Positions 1-6,379 of a stretch of 12,942 bases of DNA are shown here, piece after piece. Where the stretch lies: positions 1-12,942 of the forward strand of contig JAADHA010000327.1 in NCBI GenBank assembly GCA_013152105.1, written 5' to 3'. This stretch comes from Oligoflexia bacterium (lineage in GTDB: Bacteria > Myxococcota_A > UBA796 > UBA2385). The notes beneath the pieces are model-generated. The model was not told the DNA's origin, ran no database searches, and saw only the letters and a program-made list of their open reading frames with translations. Position numbers and translations under genes: made by a program. Positions within the stretch are counted from its first letter, which is position 1. Every line of letters begins with the position of its first letter.

Positions 1-1323
1 CAGCGCCAGCGCCGCATGGTTCAAGCCCAGACCATCTTGGGTACCCGGAAAGATGTGGGCGGCGACCTGCCACGGCTCGGAACCGCCCGGGGGCACGGTG
101 ACGGCAAAGCTGCCGAGGAAAAAAAAGTCGCCGGTCGTGATTGTTGCGGTCTGGGCATCGGCCATGTCCATGAACGACTCCTTCTTGTCCTGGTAGTCCG
201 GCGGGCCATACCATAGAGAGAGGGCATTGGGAGTAAAGTCGGGGGCCAAGCTGGGTTCGTACCACGTCCCGGAGTTGCCGAACATGTAGTCGACGATCCC
301 ATCCCCGTCGAAGTCCTGCGATGCGTCGATTTCATTTGCTCCCAACGATTTCCCTTCCGTCCAACCCACAGTCTCAGCATCTGGATATACCCAGCGTGCG
401 ATGGTCGCGTCGTCGACATCCACGCTGCCGCCACTGGTGTTCGACGGCGCCTCGACCAGGCGGAAGGCCATCCCCGTGTGGCCGGCGTCGTCCACTGGGG
501 AGTATCCTTCGTATGCGACCAGCTCGGGTCGGCCATCACCGTCGGAATCACCCGCATAGGCCAGGTGATTGCCCATAAAGCCGAGGGGATGCAGGTCGGC
601 GTTTCGCGACACCGTCCACCAAGCATCACCAGCATCAGTCATCGACGAGAACCCGCACTCGTCGATGACCCCGTCACAGTCCTGGTCGATGTCGTCGTCG
701 CACAGGTCCAGCACGCTGGGGTTGATGTCGGGGTCTGCATCGTCACAGTCCGTCCCGTCGACCCCCTTGCCACCGTCCCAGTCGTAGCCATCCCCGTCCC
801 GGTCGTAGTCGCCGGGCAGTCCGTCGCAGGCTTCGTCGATGCCGTCGTAGAGGATCTCTTCCGCGCCAGGGTAGACGTTCGCCAGGGAATCGTCGCAGTC
901 ATCGGCGTTGGCCGACAGGCCGTCGGTACAGTCACAGGCGGCAACGGGACTGTCCAGGTTCCCATAGCCGTCTCCGTCGGCGTCCGTGTAGCAACTCAGG
1001 ACATCCGCCGAGCTGGGCGGATCGACAACCCCGTCGCAGTCGTCGTCGATCCCATTGCACATCTCCACGGCGTCGGGGTTGACGGCTGCGTCGGTGTCGT
1101 CGCAGTCGTCCGTGTTGGCCGCCGAGTCGGCCGGCATGACGCAGCTACTTGCGATGGCCGCGCCCGCGCCGTAGCTGTCGCCATCAGTGTCGGCATACCA
1201 GGTGGTTGGAGACGGACAGACGACACCGCTGCCGCTGGGCGAGGCGCCCGGCTTGGCCGAGGTGCAGGACAGGAGCAGCCAGCCCAGCGATGCCAGCACT
1301 ATGGGCACTGCGAGGTTGTCCAC
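1..1323 (-). CDS. MopE-repeat / FG-GAP-like surface lipoprotein (3' end outside window)
   Basis: The frame stays open from GTG at 1323 to the left edge (441 codons, no stop), so the C-terminus is missing. Residues 1-20 form a lipoprotein signal with lipobox LLLSC and acylated Cys20. Residues about 45-230 hold three Asp/Cys-rich repeats of the putative metal-binding MopE type (DDCDD...NP...CNGIDDDCDG). The later part has Asp-rich FG-GAP/VCBS-like segments such as DSDGDGRPEL and DFDGDGIVDY, the kind of calcium-binding loop found in surface beta-propellers. The start was chosen because GGAG lies 8 bases upstream and the signal peptide begins there; an in-frame GTG at 1356 is possible but less likely. 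It lies 207 bp downstream of the lamin-tail lipoprotein gene on the same strand, so it may be a separate transcription unit. A surface or adhesion role is inferred; no enzyme motif is visible. Confidence 0.85.
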   Translation of the reverse strand, partial: MDNLAVPIVLASLGWLLLSCTSAKPGASPSGSGVVCPSPTTWYADTDGDSYGAGAAIASSCVMPADSAANTDDCDDTDAAVNPDAVEMCNGIDDDCDGVVDPPSSADVLSCYTDADGDGYGNLDSPVAACDCTDGLSANADDCDDSLANVYPGAEEILYDGIDEACDGLPGDYDRDGDGYDWDGGKGVDGTDCDDADPDINPSVLDLCDDDIDQDCDGVIDECGFSSMTDAGDAWWTVSRNADLHPLGFMGNHLAYAGDSDGDGRPELVAYEGYSPVDDAGHTGMAFRLVEAPSNTSGGSVDVDDATIARWVYPDAETVGWTEGKSLGANEIDASQDFDGDGIVDYMFGNSGTWYEPSLAPDFTPNALSLWYGPPDYQDKKESFMDMADAQTATITTGDFFFLGSFAVTVPPGGSEPWQVAAHIFPGTQDGLGLNHAALAL

Positions 1324-1530
1324 ACGGTGCGCTCCGAACTTGCTCGAATGATCCACCAAGCCCGGGCGCGGATTCGTCTGGACCCTGTGGTCGCTGCGAG
1401 CTTAGCACAGGCGGTGCGCGGTGTGTACCCTGCTCGGAAAATATCTCAGGACCATGGCAGTCGTGGGCCTACTCAGGGCGCGGCGATGCCCTGCTCCGAG
1501 GACACAGCCCCATGAGCACAAGCAGGAGCA
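1324..1530. other. Intergenic gap between the lamin-tail gene and the MopE gene
   Basis: No convincing gene was found on either strand. It contains a 6-bp inverted repeat (CAGGGC 1474-1479 with GCCCTG 1488-1493) with no T-tract, so it is at best a weak terminator or processing hairpin for the upstream operon. A poor minus-strand promoter-like pair (GGTACA, 17 bases, GCTAAG) lies near 1422-1394. This is not enough to call a promoter. Confidence 0.4.
1332..1335 (-). promoter_or_regulatory. Shine-Dalgarno GGAG fixing the GTG start at 1323
   Basis: On the minus strand GGAG ends 8 bases before the GTG at 1323. This supports that start over the in-frame GTG at 1356, which has no comparable purine-rich site. 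Confidence 0.5.
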
Positions 1531-2685
1531 TCACCGCACCGGCTCCAGCCGCTTCACCGTCAGCACCGCGTCGAGGGTCAAATCCGAGCTGGTGACGGCG
1601 GCCTGGTGGACCTCGGCCGCCAGCACGGCCCGCCCCTCTGCCAGGCTCATCGCGTCGATATCGACCTGGGTATAGGTCTTCTCGGCCGTCCCGTAGACGG
1701 TGACGGTGGCCAGGGTGTCCGCGGTGAGTTCGCCAGCCGGCAGGTTGAGTCGGCCGACCTCGACCCCGTCGATGTACAAGGCGGTGCCATCGTCGAATCG
1801 AACAGAGAGGGTCGCGCCCGACAGATCGCCCTTGCCCGAGGGTATGTCGAAGGTCGTGCGGAACCAGGCGGTCTGGTACTTGGCGCTGCTGTTGCCACCG
1901 TAGGAGATCACGGTAGAGACGGGGTCCCCATAGCCAAGCGGCGCGGGCCCGGTAGCCCATGCGCTGTCGTCGAAGCCGCGTTCGTTCCACCCATCGCCGG
2001 GACTGTCCGCGCCGTCCCAGTAGGCCCAGGTGGCCCCGGATGACACGACCTCTTCCTGAACAGTCTCCAGGCGCTGGTTGGTGGCCCCCGGCGTGCCGAA
2101 GGGCATGGTCTCCCAGTTGTCGGATCCATCGGGAAGGCGCGCCAGCGCGACGTCCGTGGCGAGGGGCTGGTAGACCACCCAGTCCAGGGCTTCGCCTTTG
2201 GGCGAGAAGACCCCGACGCCCTCGCCGCTGGCGTTGAGGCGGAAGGGGAGATGGTCGACCGTGGGTTTCTGGCTGGCGTCGGCCCACAGCAGCAGGTAGC
2301 CCCTTGCGGCCAGGCTTGTGCCCTCGGGAAGGACCGCCTGGAAGGGATTGGTCCAGTCGTCGCTGACGCCAAAGCCCGAGAGATCGAGGTCCGAATCCCC
2401 GGGGTTGTACAGCTCCAACCAGTCCGAGAAGACGCCCGCATCGTCCGACACAGAGCTTTCATTGTCCGCCATCAGTTCGTTGAGGAGCACGGAGGCTGGG
2501 ATCATCGTGCCGCCGTCCAGGGTGCCACCGTCCGTGCTGCCGCTGTCTGGGCTGCCACCGTCCGGGCTGCCACCGTCTGGGCTGCCAGCATCGCTGCTGA
2601 GCGTGCCCGAGTCACTGTTCACGGACGGTGTGACCGTGCGACAGCCAGCCAGCCCGACCAGCACCGCCCAGGAGAGCACGATCAC
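1531..2685 (-). CDS. Lamin-tail-domain lipoprotein with C-terminal jelly-roll domain
   Basis: 384 aa from GTG 2685. The signal peptide ends in lipobox GLAGC (Cys15). Residues about 25-60 are a low-complexity Gly/Ser/Asp linker made of SPDGG-like 5-mers. Residues about 66-203 form a lamin-tail domain (LLNELMADNES, DWLELYNPGD, GYLLLWAD, GTPGATN). Residues about 214-384 match the beta-sandwich carbohydrate-binding-like module that often accompanies lamin-tail and CotH proteins (GFDDSAWATGPAPLGYGDP, RFDDGTALYIDGVEVGR, AAEVHQAAVTSSDL). There is no CotH kinase domain in this protein. GTG 2685 overlaps the DUF4956 stop as GTGA. A second GTG at 2679 sits 5 bases after GGGGAG and could be the true start, giving 382 aa. 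It is the last gene of operon B. It probably displays a binding surface on the outer membrane; the ligand is unknown. Confidence 0.88.
   Translation of the reverse strand: MIVLSWAVLVGLAGCRTVTPSVNSDSGTLSSDAGSPDGGSPDGGSPDSGSTDGGTLDGGTMIPASVLLNELMADNESSVSDDAGVFSDWLELYNPGDSDLDLSGFGVSDDWTNPFQAVLPEGTSLAARGYLLLWADASQKPTVDHLPFRLNASGEGVGVFSPKGEALDWVVYQPLATDVALARLPDGSDNWETMPFGTPGATNQRLETVQEEVVSSGATWAYWDGADSPGDGWNERGFDDSAWATGPAPLGYGDPVSTVISYGGNSSAKYQTAWFRTTFDIPSGKGDLSGATLSVRFDDGTALYIDGVEVGRLNLPAGELTADTLATVTVYGTAEKTYTQVDIDAMSLAEGRAVLAAEVHQAAVTSSDLTLDAVLTVKRLEPVR
2507..2596 (-). repeat. 15-bp tandem repeat encoding the SPDGG linker
   Basis: Five clear units plus one degenerate unit of a 15-bp repeat (plus-strand consensus about CTGCCACCGTCTGGG) lie end to end. 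Each unit encodes one 5-residue SPDGG/S-type linker step of the lamin-tail lipoprotein, so copy-number change would alter linker length without changing frame. Confidence 0.75.
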
Positions 2686-3377
2686 TCCCCGTCGCCGATG
2701 CTGTCATCCTCGGACAGCAGGGTCACGCGCTCGACCCCCTCGATGGCGGCCAGGTCTCGAACCAGGGACTCGAGCGAGGCGCGGCGGCCCAGCACGACTC
2801 GATAGTTCAGGCTGAGGGACTCGCCAAAGCGCAGGGTGCGCGCCGAGGTCAGCCAGCGACGCCGCACGTGGCGGTCCAGCACGGGCACGAGTTCTGCTTC
2901 GCCGGTCTGCCACGCGGAGATGTCACAGCGCAGCAGGTGGACATCGGCCTGTGGGCGAGCGCCGGGTACCACGCCCAGGACAACCACCGCCAACACCGCG
3001 ATGCCGGTGCCCAGCGCGGCGACCTGGGCGTTGCCGACCCCGCAGGCGATGCCAATGGCCAGCGAGAGGAAGACGAAGGTGATGTCCCAGGTGCTGCGCA
3101 GCCGGGTGCGGAAGCGGACGATGGCCAGCGCGCCGACCAGGGAGAAGGCCCGCGCCAGGCTGTTGCCGATCACCAGCAAGACCAGCGCCGAGACCAGCGG
3201 GAGCATCGCCAGGGACGCCACCAGCGACGGCGGCACCAGGCGGTGGGGCACCGACCAGCGGTGTACAAAGGCGACCACCAGCCCCATCACGAAGGCGGCC
3301 ACCAGGGCCTGGATCACGGCCTGGGGTCCCAAGGCCGAGACCTGCTCCAGCAGCAGCGCACGCTCCAAGGCGGTCAT
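2682..3377 (-). CDS. DUF4956 domain membrane protein
   Basis: 231 aa from ATG 3377. Three hydrophobic regions lie at about residues 20-40, 50-88 and 99-138, followed by a soluble C-terminal domain at about 140-231. The family hallmark is present at residues 79-113: SLVGALAIVRFRTR, then WDITFVFLSLAIGIACG. DUF4956 proteins have no proven biochemical activity; they are commonly encoded beside VTC-type polyphosphate polymerases and CotH proteins. Here the ATG overlaps the stop of the VTC reading frame as ATGA, and its own stop overlaps the next gene as GTGA, so the three are translationally coupled. A role as membrane partner of the VTC protein is inferred from context only. Confidence 0.9.
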   Translation of the reverse strand: MTALERALLLEQVSALGPQAVIQALVAAFVMGLVVAFVHRWSVPHRLVPPSLVASLAMLPLVSALVLLVIGNSLARAFSLVGALAIVRFRTRLRSTWDITFVFLSLAIGIACGVGNAQVAALGTGIAVLAVVVLGVVPGARPQADVHLLRCDISAWQTGEAELVPVLDRHVRRRWLTSARTLRFGESLSLNYRVVLGRRASLESLVRDLAAIEGVERVTLLSEDDSIGDGE

Positions 3378-3568
3378 CGGGCGCCCCCCACCAAGGGCTT
3401 AGCGCTGGCTATTGCCGAGACGAAACCCTGACCCGCCCGCCGAACGCTGTAGGGGGTGAGGTAGTTCAGTTCGATGCTGCGGTCGTCTCGCAGGCTGCGG
3501 CAGACGCCCAGGGCAAACTTGGAGACGGCTTCGGAGCACAGCCGGAGCTGACGCACCAGGTCTCGCAT
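3374..3568 (-). pseudogene. C-terminal piece of the VTC-domain protein, downstream of an in-frame TAA
   Basis: This 64-codon open segment is in the same frame as the VTC gene upstream; TAA at 3580-3578 and three codons (P-R-W) separate them. It continues the VTC domain naturally: PRWMRDLVRQL, then the conserved terminal Ser-Lys motif (EAVSKFALGV), which in family members closes the triphosphate tunnel. Its stop overlaps the DUF4956 ATG. ATG 3568 could allow reinitiation 9 bases after the TAA, giving a separate short peptide, but no Shine-Dalgarno site is seen before it. It is best read as the tail of one 290-codon gene, broken either by a real nonsense mutation or by a base error. Confidence 0.75.
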
Positions 3569-3577
3569 CCAGCGTGG

Positions 3578-4246
3578 TTAGCAGCCGTAGAATTTCAGCT
3601 CCAGCACCATCCAGTCTGCCGGCAGCAGGGGGACCTGGCCACGCCGATGAAGCTGGCGAGGGTCACCACCGGCGGTGGCCATCACCGCGTGGTCCAGCGT
3701 CAAGCGCGCGGTGCCATCCTCGTAGACCTCGCGCGTGTAGTGGGTGACACAGACCGGAATCATCGCGGCGGCCTCGGTGATCGCAAGCCAACGCTGTGCG
3801 AGCCGTCTGTCACGGCCACCGTGGATCCGGTCGACCGCAGCCCGCCAGGGATGGTCGGGATCGCCAGTCGCCCAGGCCAGCGCACCGCCGACCGGCACGC
3901 GGTGCTTTACGACCCGCTCGCGCAGCTTGCGCTTGGCTTCCAGGAAGACCGGCGCGTCGTCCCCAGGCTGACCATAGGTTCGGATCCGCTGGCGATTGCG
4001 GATGTCTGCTTCGGCCAGGCGGCGCGCGTAGCCGTCGAGTCTGGGTGAGTCCAGGTAGAGGGAGTGGACGTAGTAGCCAAAGGGTGGCGGGTCACAACGC
4101 GCCCAGCGCAGCTCGGCGGCGTCGGCCAGGCTGGCCGCGTGGGCACCTGGGACCACGTGGCCATCGACGGCCGCCAGCACCGCACCGCGCATCGAGACCG
4201 GCAGCGCGTACTTCAGTTCGCTGCGACCTTCGAGGGAGGAGTTCAC
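3578..4246 (-). CDS. VTC-domain (polyphosphate polymerase family) protein, truncated by in-frame TAA
   Basis: 222 aa from GTG 4246, which overlaps the adaptor stop as GTGA with GGGGG 4 bases upstream. Motifs of the triphosphate tunnel metalloenzyme fold appear in order: SELKYALP (10-16), VHSLYLDSP (60-68), NRQRIRTY (84-91), FLEAKRKLRERVVKHR (101-116), THYTREVY (168-175), ARLTLDH (180-186), MVLELKF (213-219). VTC enzymes make polyphosphate from ATP; bacterial homologues are less well characterised. TAA at codon 223 ends this frame before the conserved Ser-Lys helix, which lies in frame just downstream (3374-3568). The full 290-codon frame would have normal length for the family. As it stands the product lacks a substrate-binding part and may be inactive unless read-through, reassembly of two pieces, or a sequencing error applies. 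An upstream start at 4345 is unlikely because it would lie inside the adaptor gene. Confidence 0.85.
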   Translation of the reverse strand: MNSSLEGRSELKYALPVSMRGAVLAAVDGHVVPGAHAASLADAAELRWARCDPPPFGYYVHSLYLDSPRLDGYARRLAEADIRNRQRIRTYGQPGDDAPVFLEAKRKLRERVVKHRVPVGGALAWATGDPDHPWRAAVDRIHGGRDRRLAQRWLAITEAAAMIPVCVTHYTREVYEDGTARLTLDHAVMATAGGDPRQLHRRGQVPLLPADWMVLELKFYGC

Positions 4247-5292
4247 AGCACCCCCAGGCCAAAGGAGAAGCTGCCGGTACCCAACACGCGCGCCCGACCG
4301 GTCGCGCCCACGGCCATCGGCTGGTCGAGGGTGGCCACAAGCCACACGACAGGCTCACCGCCCAGCGTGCCCGCCATGCTGCCCACGGCCAGCACCCGGC
4401 CGTCCACCGGGGATCCCGCGCTGGCGGTCGGCGTGAAGCGCACCGGGTCGCCCAGGGACACCAGGTCTCGGGCCGCTTCACTGACGGCGATCTGCAAGAC
4501 GGGTGTGTCTTCGCCAATGATTGAGACGACGGTCGAGATGATGTCCTCGCCCGCGGTCATGGTGACCGTTCCGGAGATGGGCGAGGTCAGGGCTTGGCCG
4601 TTGAGGCGGGATTGGGCCGCGTTCAGGCGCGCCTGGATGACCGCCTGGCGAGCCTGGAGCTGTGCGATCTCTTCGGCGCGTGCGGGCTTGCGGACCTCGG
4701 CCAAGCTGGCGATGGCCAGGTCCCGATCCGCCCGCTGCACGGCGACCTGGAGTCCTGCGTCTTCGGCCGACCAGGCACCGACCGCCCCGGCTTCGGACAG
4801 GTCCCGGACGTGGGCGAGGTCTGCCTGTGACCGGGCCAGCGATGCCTCTGCCACGTCGACCGCCTGCCGTGCTCGGGCCACCGCTTCTGGCCGCCCGCCC
4901 GCCAGGAGGAGCGCCTGCTCGGCATGAACGGCCTGGAGTTGGGCCTGGAGCGCCGACACATCTTCGTCCTGGCGCGTCGCCGTCACGTGGGCCACGTCCG
5001 CGCCGATGTCGACGTGCTGACCGGCCTTCAGGCCCTTGGCTACCTCGACCACCACCGGGTCTCCGCGGTCCGCCTGCAAGACCCCGTCCGACACCACCAC
5101 GGGTCCACCCGGGACGCGCCCGTCCAGCAGGGTCCACCGCACTCGCCCGTCGCCCTGGTCGGTCACCCGGAACTCGGTGGCCGCTTCGACTCGCGCCGGT
5201 CCCTCTACGCGGCCCGCCCCCAGCGACCAGCCCACCAATCCCAACAGGATGCCCACGGCGACCACGGCGAGCACGAGGCGAAGCGGGTTCAC
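4243..5292 (-). CDS. HlyD-type periplasmic adaptor (membrane fusion protein) without a cognate ATPase in its operon
   Basis: 349 aa from GTG 5292. One N-terminal membrane anchor (about residues 4-22) is followed by a beta-barrel/lipoyl half, a long Ala/Gln/Arg-rich alpha-helical hairpin (about 110-233), the second lipoyl half (LTSPISGTVTM, about 235-245) and a C-terminal beta-barrel. Such adaptors bridge an inner membrane transporter and a TolC-like channel. No ATPase or permease lies in this operon, so it may serve the exporter in operon A or hold envelope proteins together. The start was chosen for the GTGA overlap with the upstream stop; GTG 5310 would add six residues (MVRERT). Its stop overlaps the VTC start. 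The first lipoyl half is divergent, so boundaries there are approximate. Confidence 0.85.
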   Translation of the reverse strand: MNPLRLVLAVVAVGILLGLVGWSLGAGRVEGPARVEAATEFRVTDQGDGRVRWTLLDGRVPGGPVVVSDGVLQADRGDPVVVEVAKGLKAGQHVDIGADVAHVTATRQDEDVSALQAQLQAVHAEQALLLAGGRPEAVARARQAVDVAEASLARSQADLAHVRDLSEAGAVGAWSAEDAGLQVAVQRADRDLAIASLAEVRKPARAEEIAQLQARQAVIQARLNAAQSRLNGQALTSPISGTVTMTAGEDIISTVVSIIGEDTPVLQIAVSEAARDLVSLGDPVRFTPTASAGSPVDGRVLAVGSMAGTLGGEPVVWLVATLDQPMAVGATGRARVLGTGSFSFGLGVL

Positions 5293-6155
5293 GGTGCGCT
5301 CACGGACCACAGGGTGGGGGCGATGCCCTCGCTCAGTGTCAGGAAGCCATTCGAGAGCGCCGCCAGGGCTTCACCCTGGGGCTCAGATGGTGCAGGCGTC
5401 AGGCAGGGCCCCACCGCCAAGGCGTCCGAGATGGATGTCCCCGTCGGCCGTGCAAACACCAGCACCTGGGTGTGGGTCCGCATGAAGATCCGGTCACCCG
5501 TCGGCGAGATGTCCAAGGCCGTCACGCGACGCCCACCCTGGTAGACATCGTCGCTGAGGTCGATCTGGCCGACCTGAGTCAGGGTCTGCTGCGACCCGGC
5601 TTCGGCCATGGCGTCTGCCTGGAACAGGCGCACCAGACGCTTCTCCTTGGTGGAGATCAGCAGGAGATTGGTCTGCGGATCGACGGCCAGACCTTCGGCA
5701 TTGGTCGGTTGTTCCGGCCAGCGCAGCGTCAGCTTGGCGGCCCCAGCGACGACCTGGTCGGCATCCACGGCCGTCGGCTCGGCCAGCCTCCAGACCGTGA
5801 TGCTGGAGCGGTTGTTGTCGTTGTCCCCGATGTCGCCGATGAAGATGGTCGCGTCACCTGTGGGACCGACGCCGATGGCGATGTCCTCCCAGTCCACATT
5901 GTCTGCGCCAAGCAGGGTTACGGACCCTCGGTCCCGACCGTCTCGACCCAGTCCATAGATCGCCGGCTGTCCTCCGCTGTCGTTGTGGGTCCACAGCAGG
6001 TCGTCCTGCGTCCGGCTGGCGACCAGGCCCGACGCTTCCGTGATGTCCGCCCGCGCGACCGTCCCCAGCGCCACGGCCTGACCAAAACCCACGCACTGCG
6101 ATGGGCGAGCTGCACAGGCCGTGGAGAACAGGGAGAGGAGAACGAGACCGCTCAT
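5289..6155 (-). CDS. Exported beta-propeller-like protein (HNDSG / DWEDIA / DIGDN motifs)
   Basis: 288 aa from ATG 6155. The N-terminal hydrophobic stretch ends in FSTAC (Cys14), an imperfect lipobox; secretion is likely, lipidation less sure. Hallmarks are EASGLVASR (40-48), LWTHNDSGGQPAIYGL (54-69), DNVDWEDIAIG (85-95), IFIGDIGDNDNNRSSI (104-119) and PTNAEGLAVDP. I know this set from uncharacterised secreted beta-propeller proteins in many bacteria, loosely resembling phytase/esterase-like or SMP-30-like propellers; no function is assigned. The acidic motifs suggest metal-binding sites. It is the first gene of operon B and overlaps the adaptor start by 4 bases. In this setting it may be a surface or periplasmic partner of the VTC/DUF4956 set (inference). 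Confidence 0.8.
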   Translation of the reverse strand: MSGLVLLSLFSTACAARPSQCVGFGQAVALGTVARADITEASGLVASRTQDDLLWTHNDSGGQPAIYGLGRDGRDRGSVTLLGADNVDWEDIAIGVGPTGDATIFIGDIGDNDNNRSSITVWRLAEPTAVDADQVVAGAAKLTLRWPEQPTNAEGLAVDPQTNLLLISTKEKRLVRLFQADAMAEAGSQQTLTQVGQIDLSDDVYQGGRRVTALDISPTGDRIFMRTHTQVLVFARPTGTSISDALAVGPCLTPAPSEPQGEALAALSNGFLTLSEGIAPTLWSVSAP

Positions 6156-6161
6156 CCCCCC

Positions 6162-6192
6162 ATTGTGGCCGTTGTGTGACAGCCTTCGTCAA
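6162..6192 (-). promoter_or_regulatory. Weak sigma70-like promoter candidate for operon B
   Basis: On the minus strand TTGACG (6192-6187) is followed after 19 bases by CACAAT (6167-6162). The first ATG of operon B is at 6155, so the transcript would be almost leaderless. The spacer is long and the -10 is poor; no better match was seen in this gap. Confidence 0.22.
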
Positions 6193-6328
6193 GTCCGGCG
6201 ACGCTTGCGCGCCCCGCGCCCACCCCACTCTCGGCCAGAAGCGCTGGCGCGCAGCATGGAATCTTCCGCCGTCGCAGCCTGTCTGCGGGCCGCCTTGCAG
6301 GCGGAGATGCGCACCGCTGGCCTGCCCG

Positions 6329-6340
6329 GTGGCGCGCCAC
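6329..6340. promoter_or_regulatory. Perfect palindrome GTGGCGCGCCAC, possible operator
   Basis: A 12-bp exact inverted repeat lies about 40 bp upstream of the ATG at 6380 in the divergent promoter region. Position and symmetry suit a dimeric regulator site, but GC-rich DNA yields such palindromes by chance and no second copy was seen. Confidence 0.25.
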
Positions 6341-6379
6341 TGCCCCAAGGCGCGTCCTGTTCAAGCGTAGGATGGTGCC

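Larger units (their letters stand above)
6156..6379. other. Divergent intergenic region between operon B and the lectin lipoprotein gene
   Basis: This 224-bp gap must hold the start signals for both directions. It contains a perfect 12-bp palindrome (6329-6340), a 5-bp GC stem-loop (CCGCC 6290-6294, loop TTGCA, GGCGG 6300-6304), and TAGGAT at 6368-6373 as a possible ribosome site for the gene at 6380. No convincing gene was found in it. Confidence 0.5.

Noticed and set aside
478..1515. 345-codon plus-strand open frame
   Set aside because: It is a Val-rich mirror of the MopE repeats of the minus-strand lipoprotein, whose frame has a lipobox, repeats and a ribosome site.
3374..4246. Frameshift as the cause of the VTC gene split
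   Set aside because: Codon counting shows the two pieces are in the same frame and separated only by TAA plus three codons, so it is a nonsense codon, not an indel.
4662..6179. 505-codon plus-strand open frame
   Set aside because: Its Pro/Arg-rich composition and full overlap with two well-supported minus-strand genes mark it as a GC-rich shadow.
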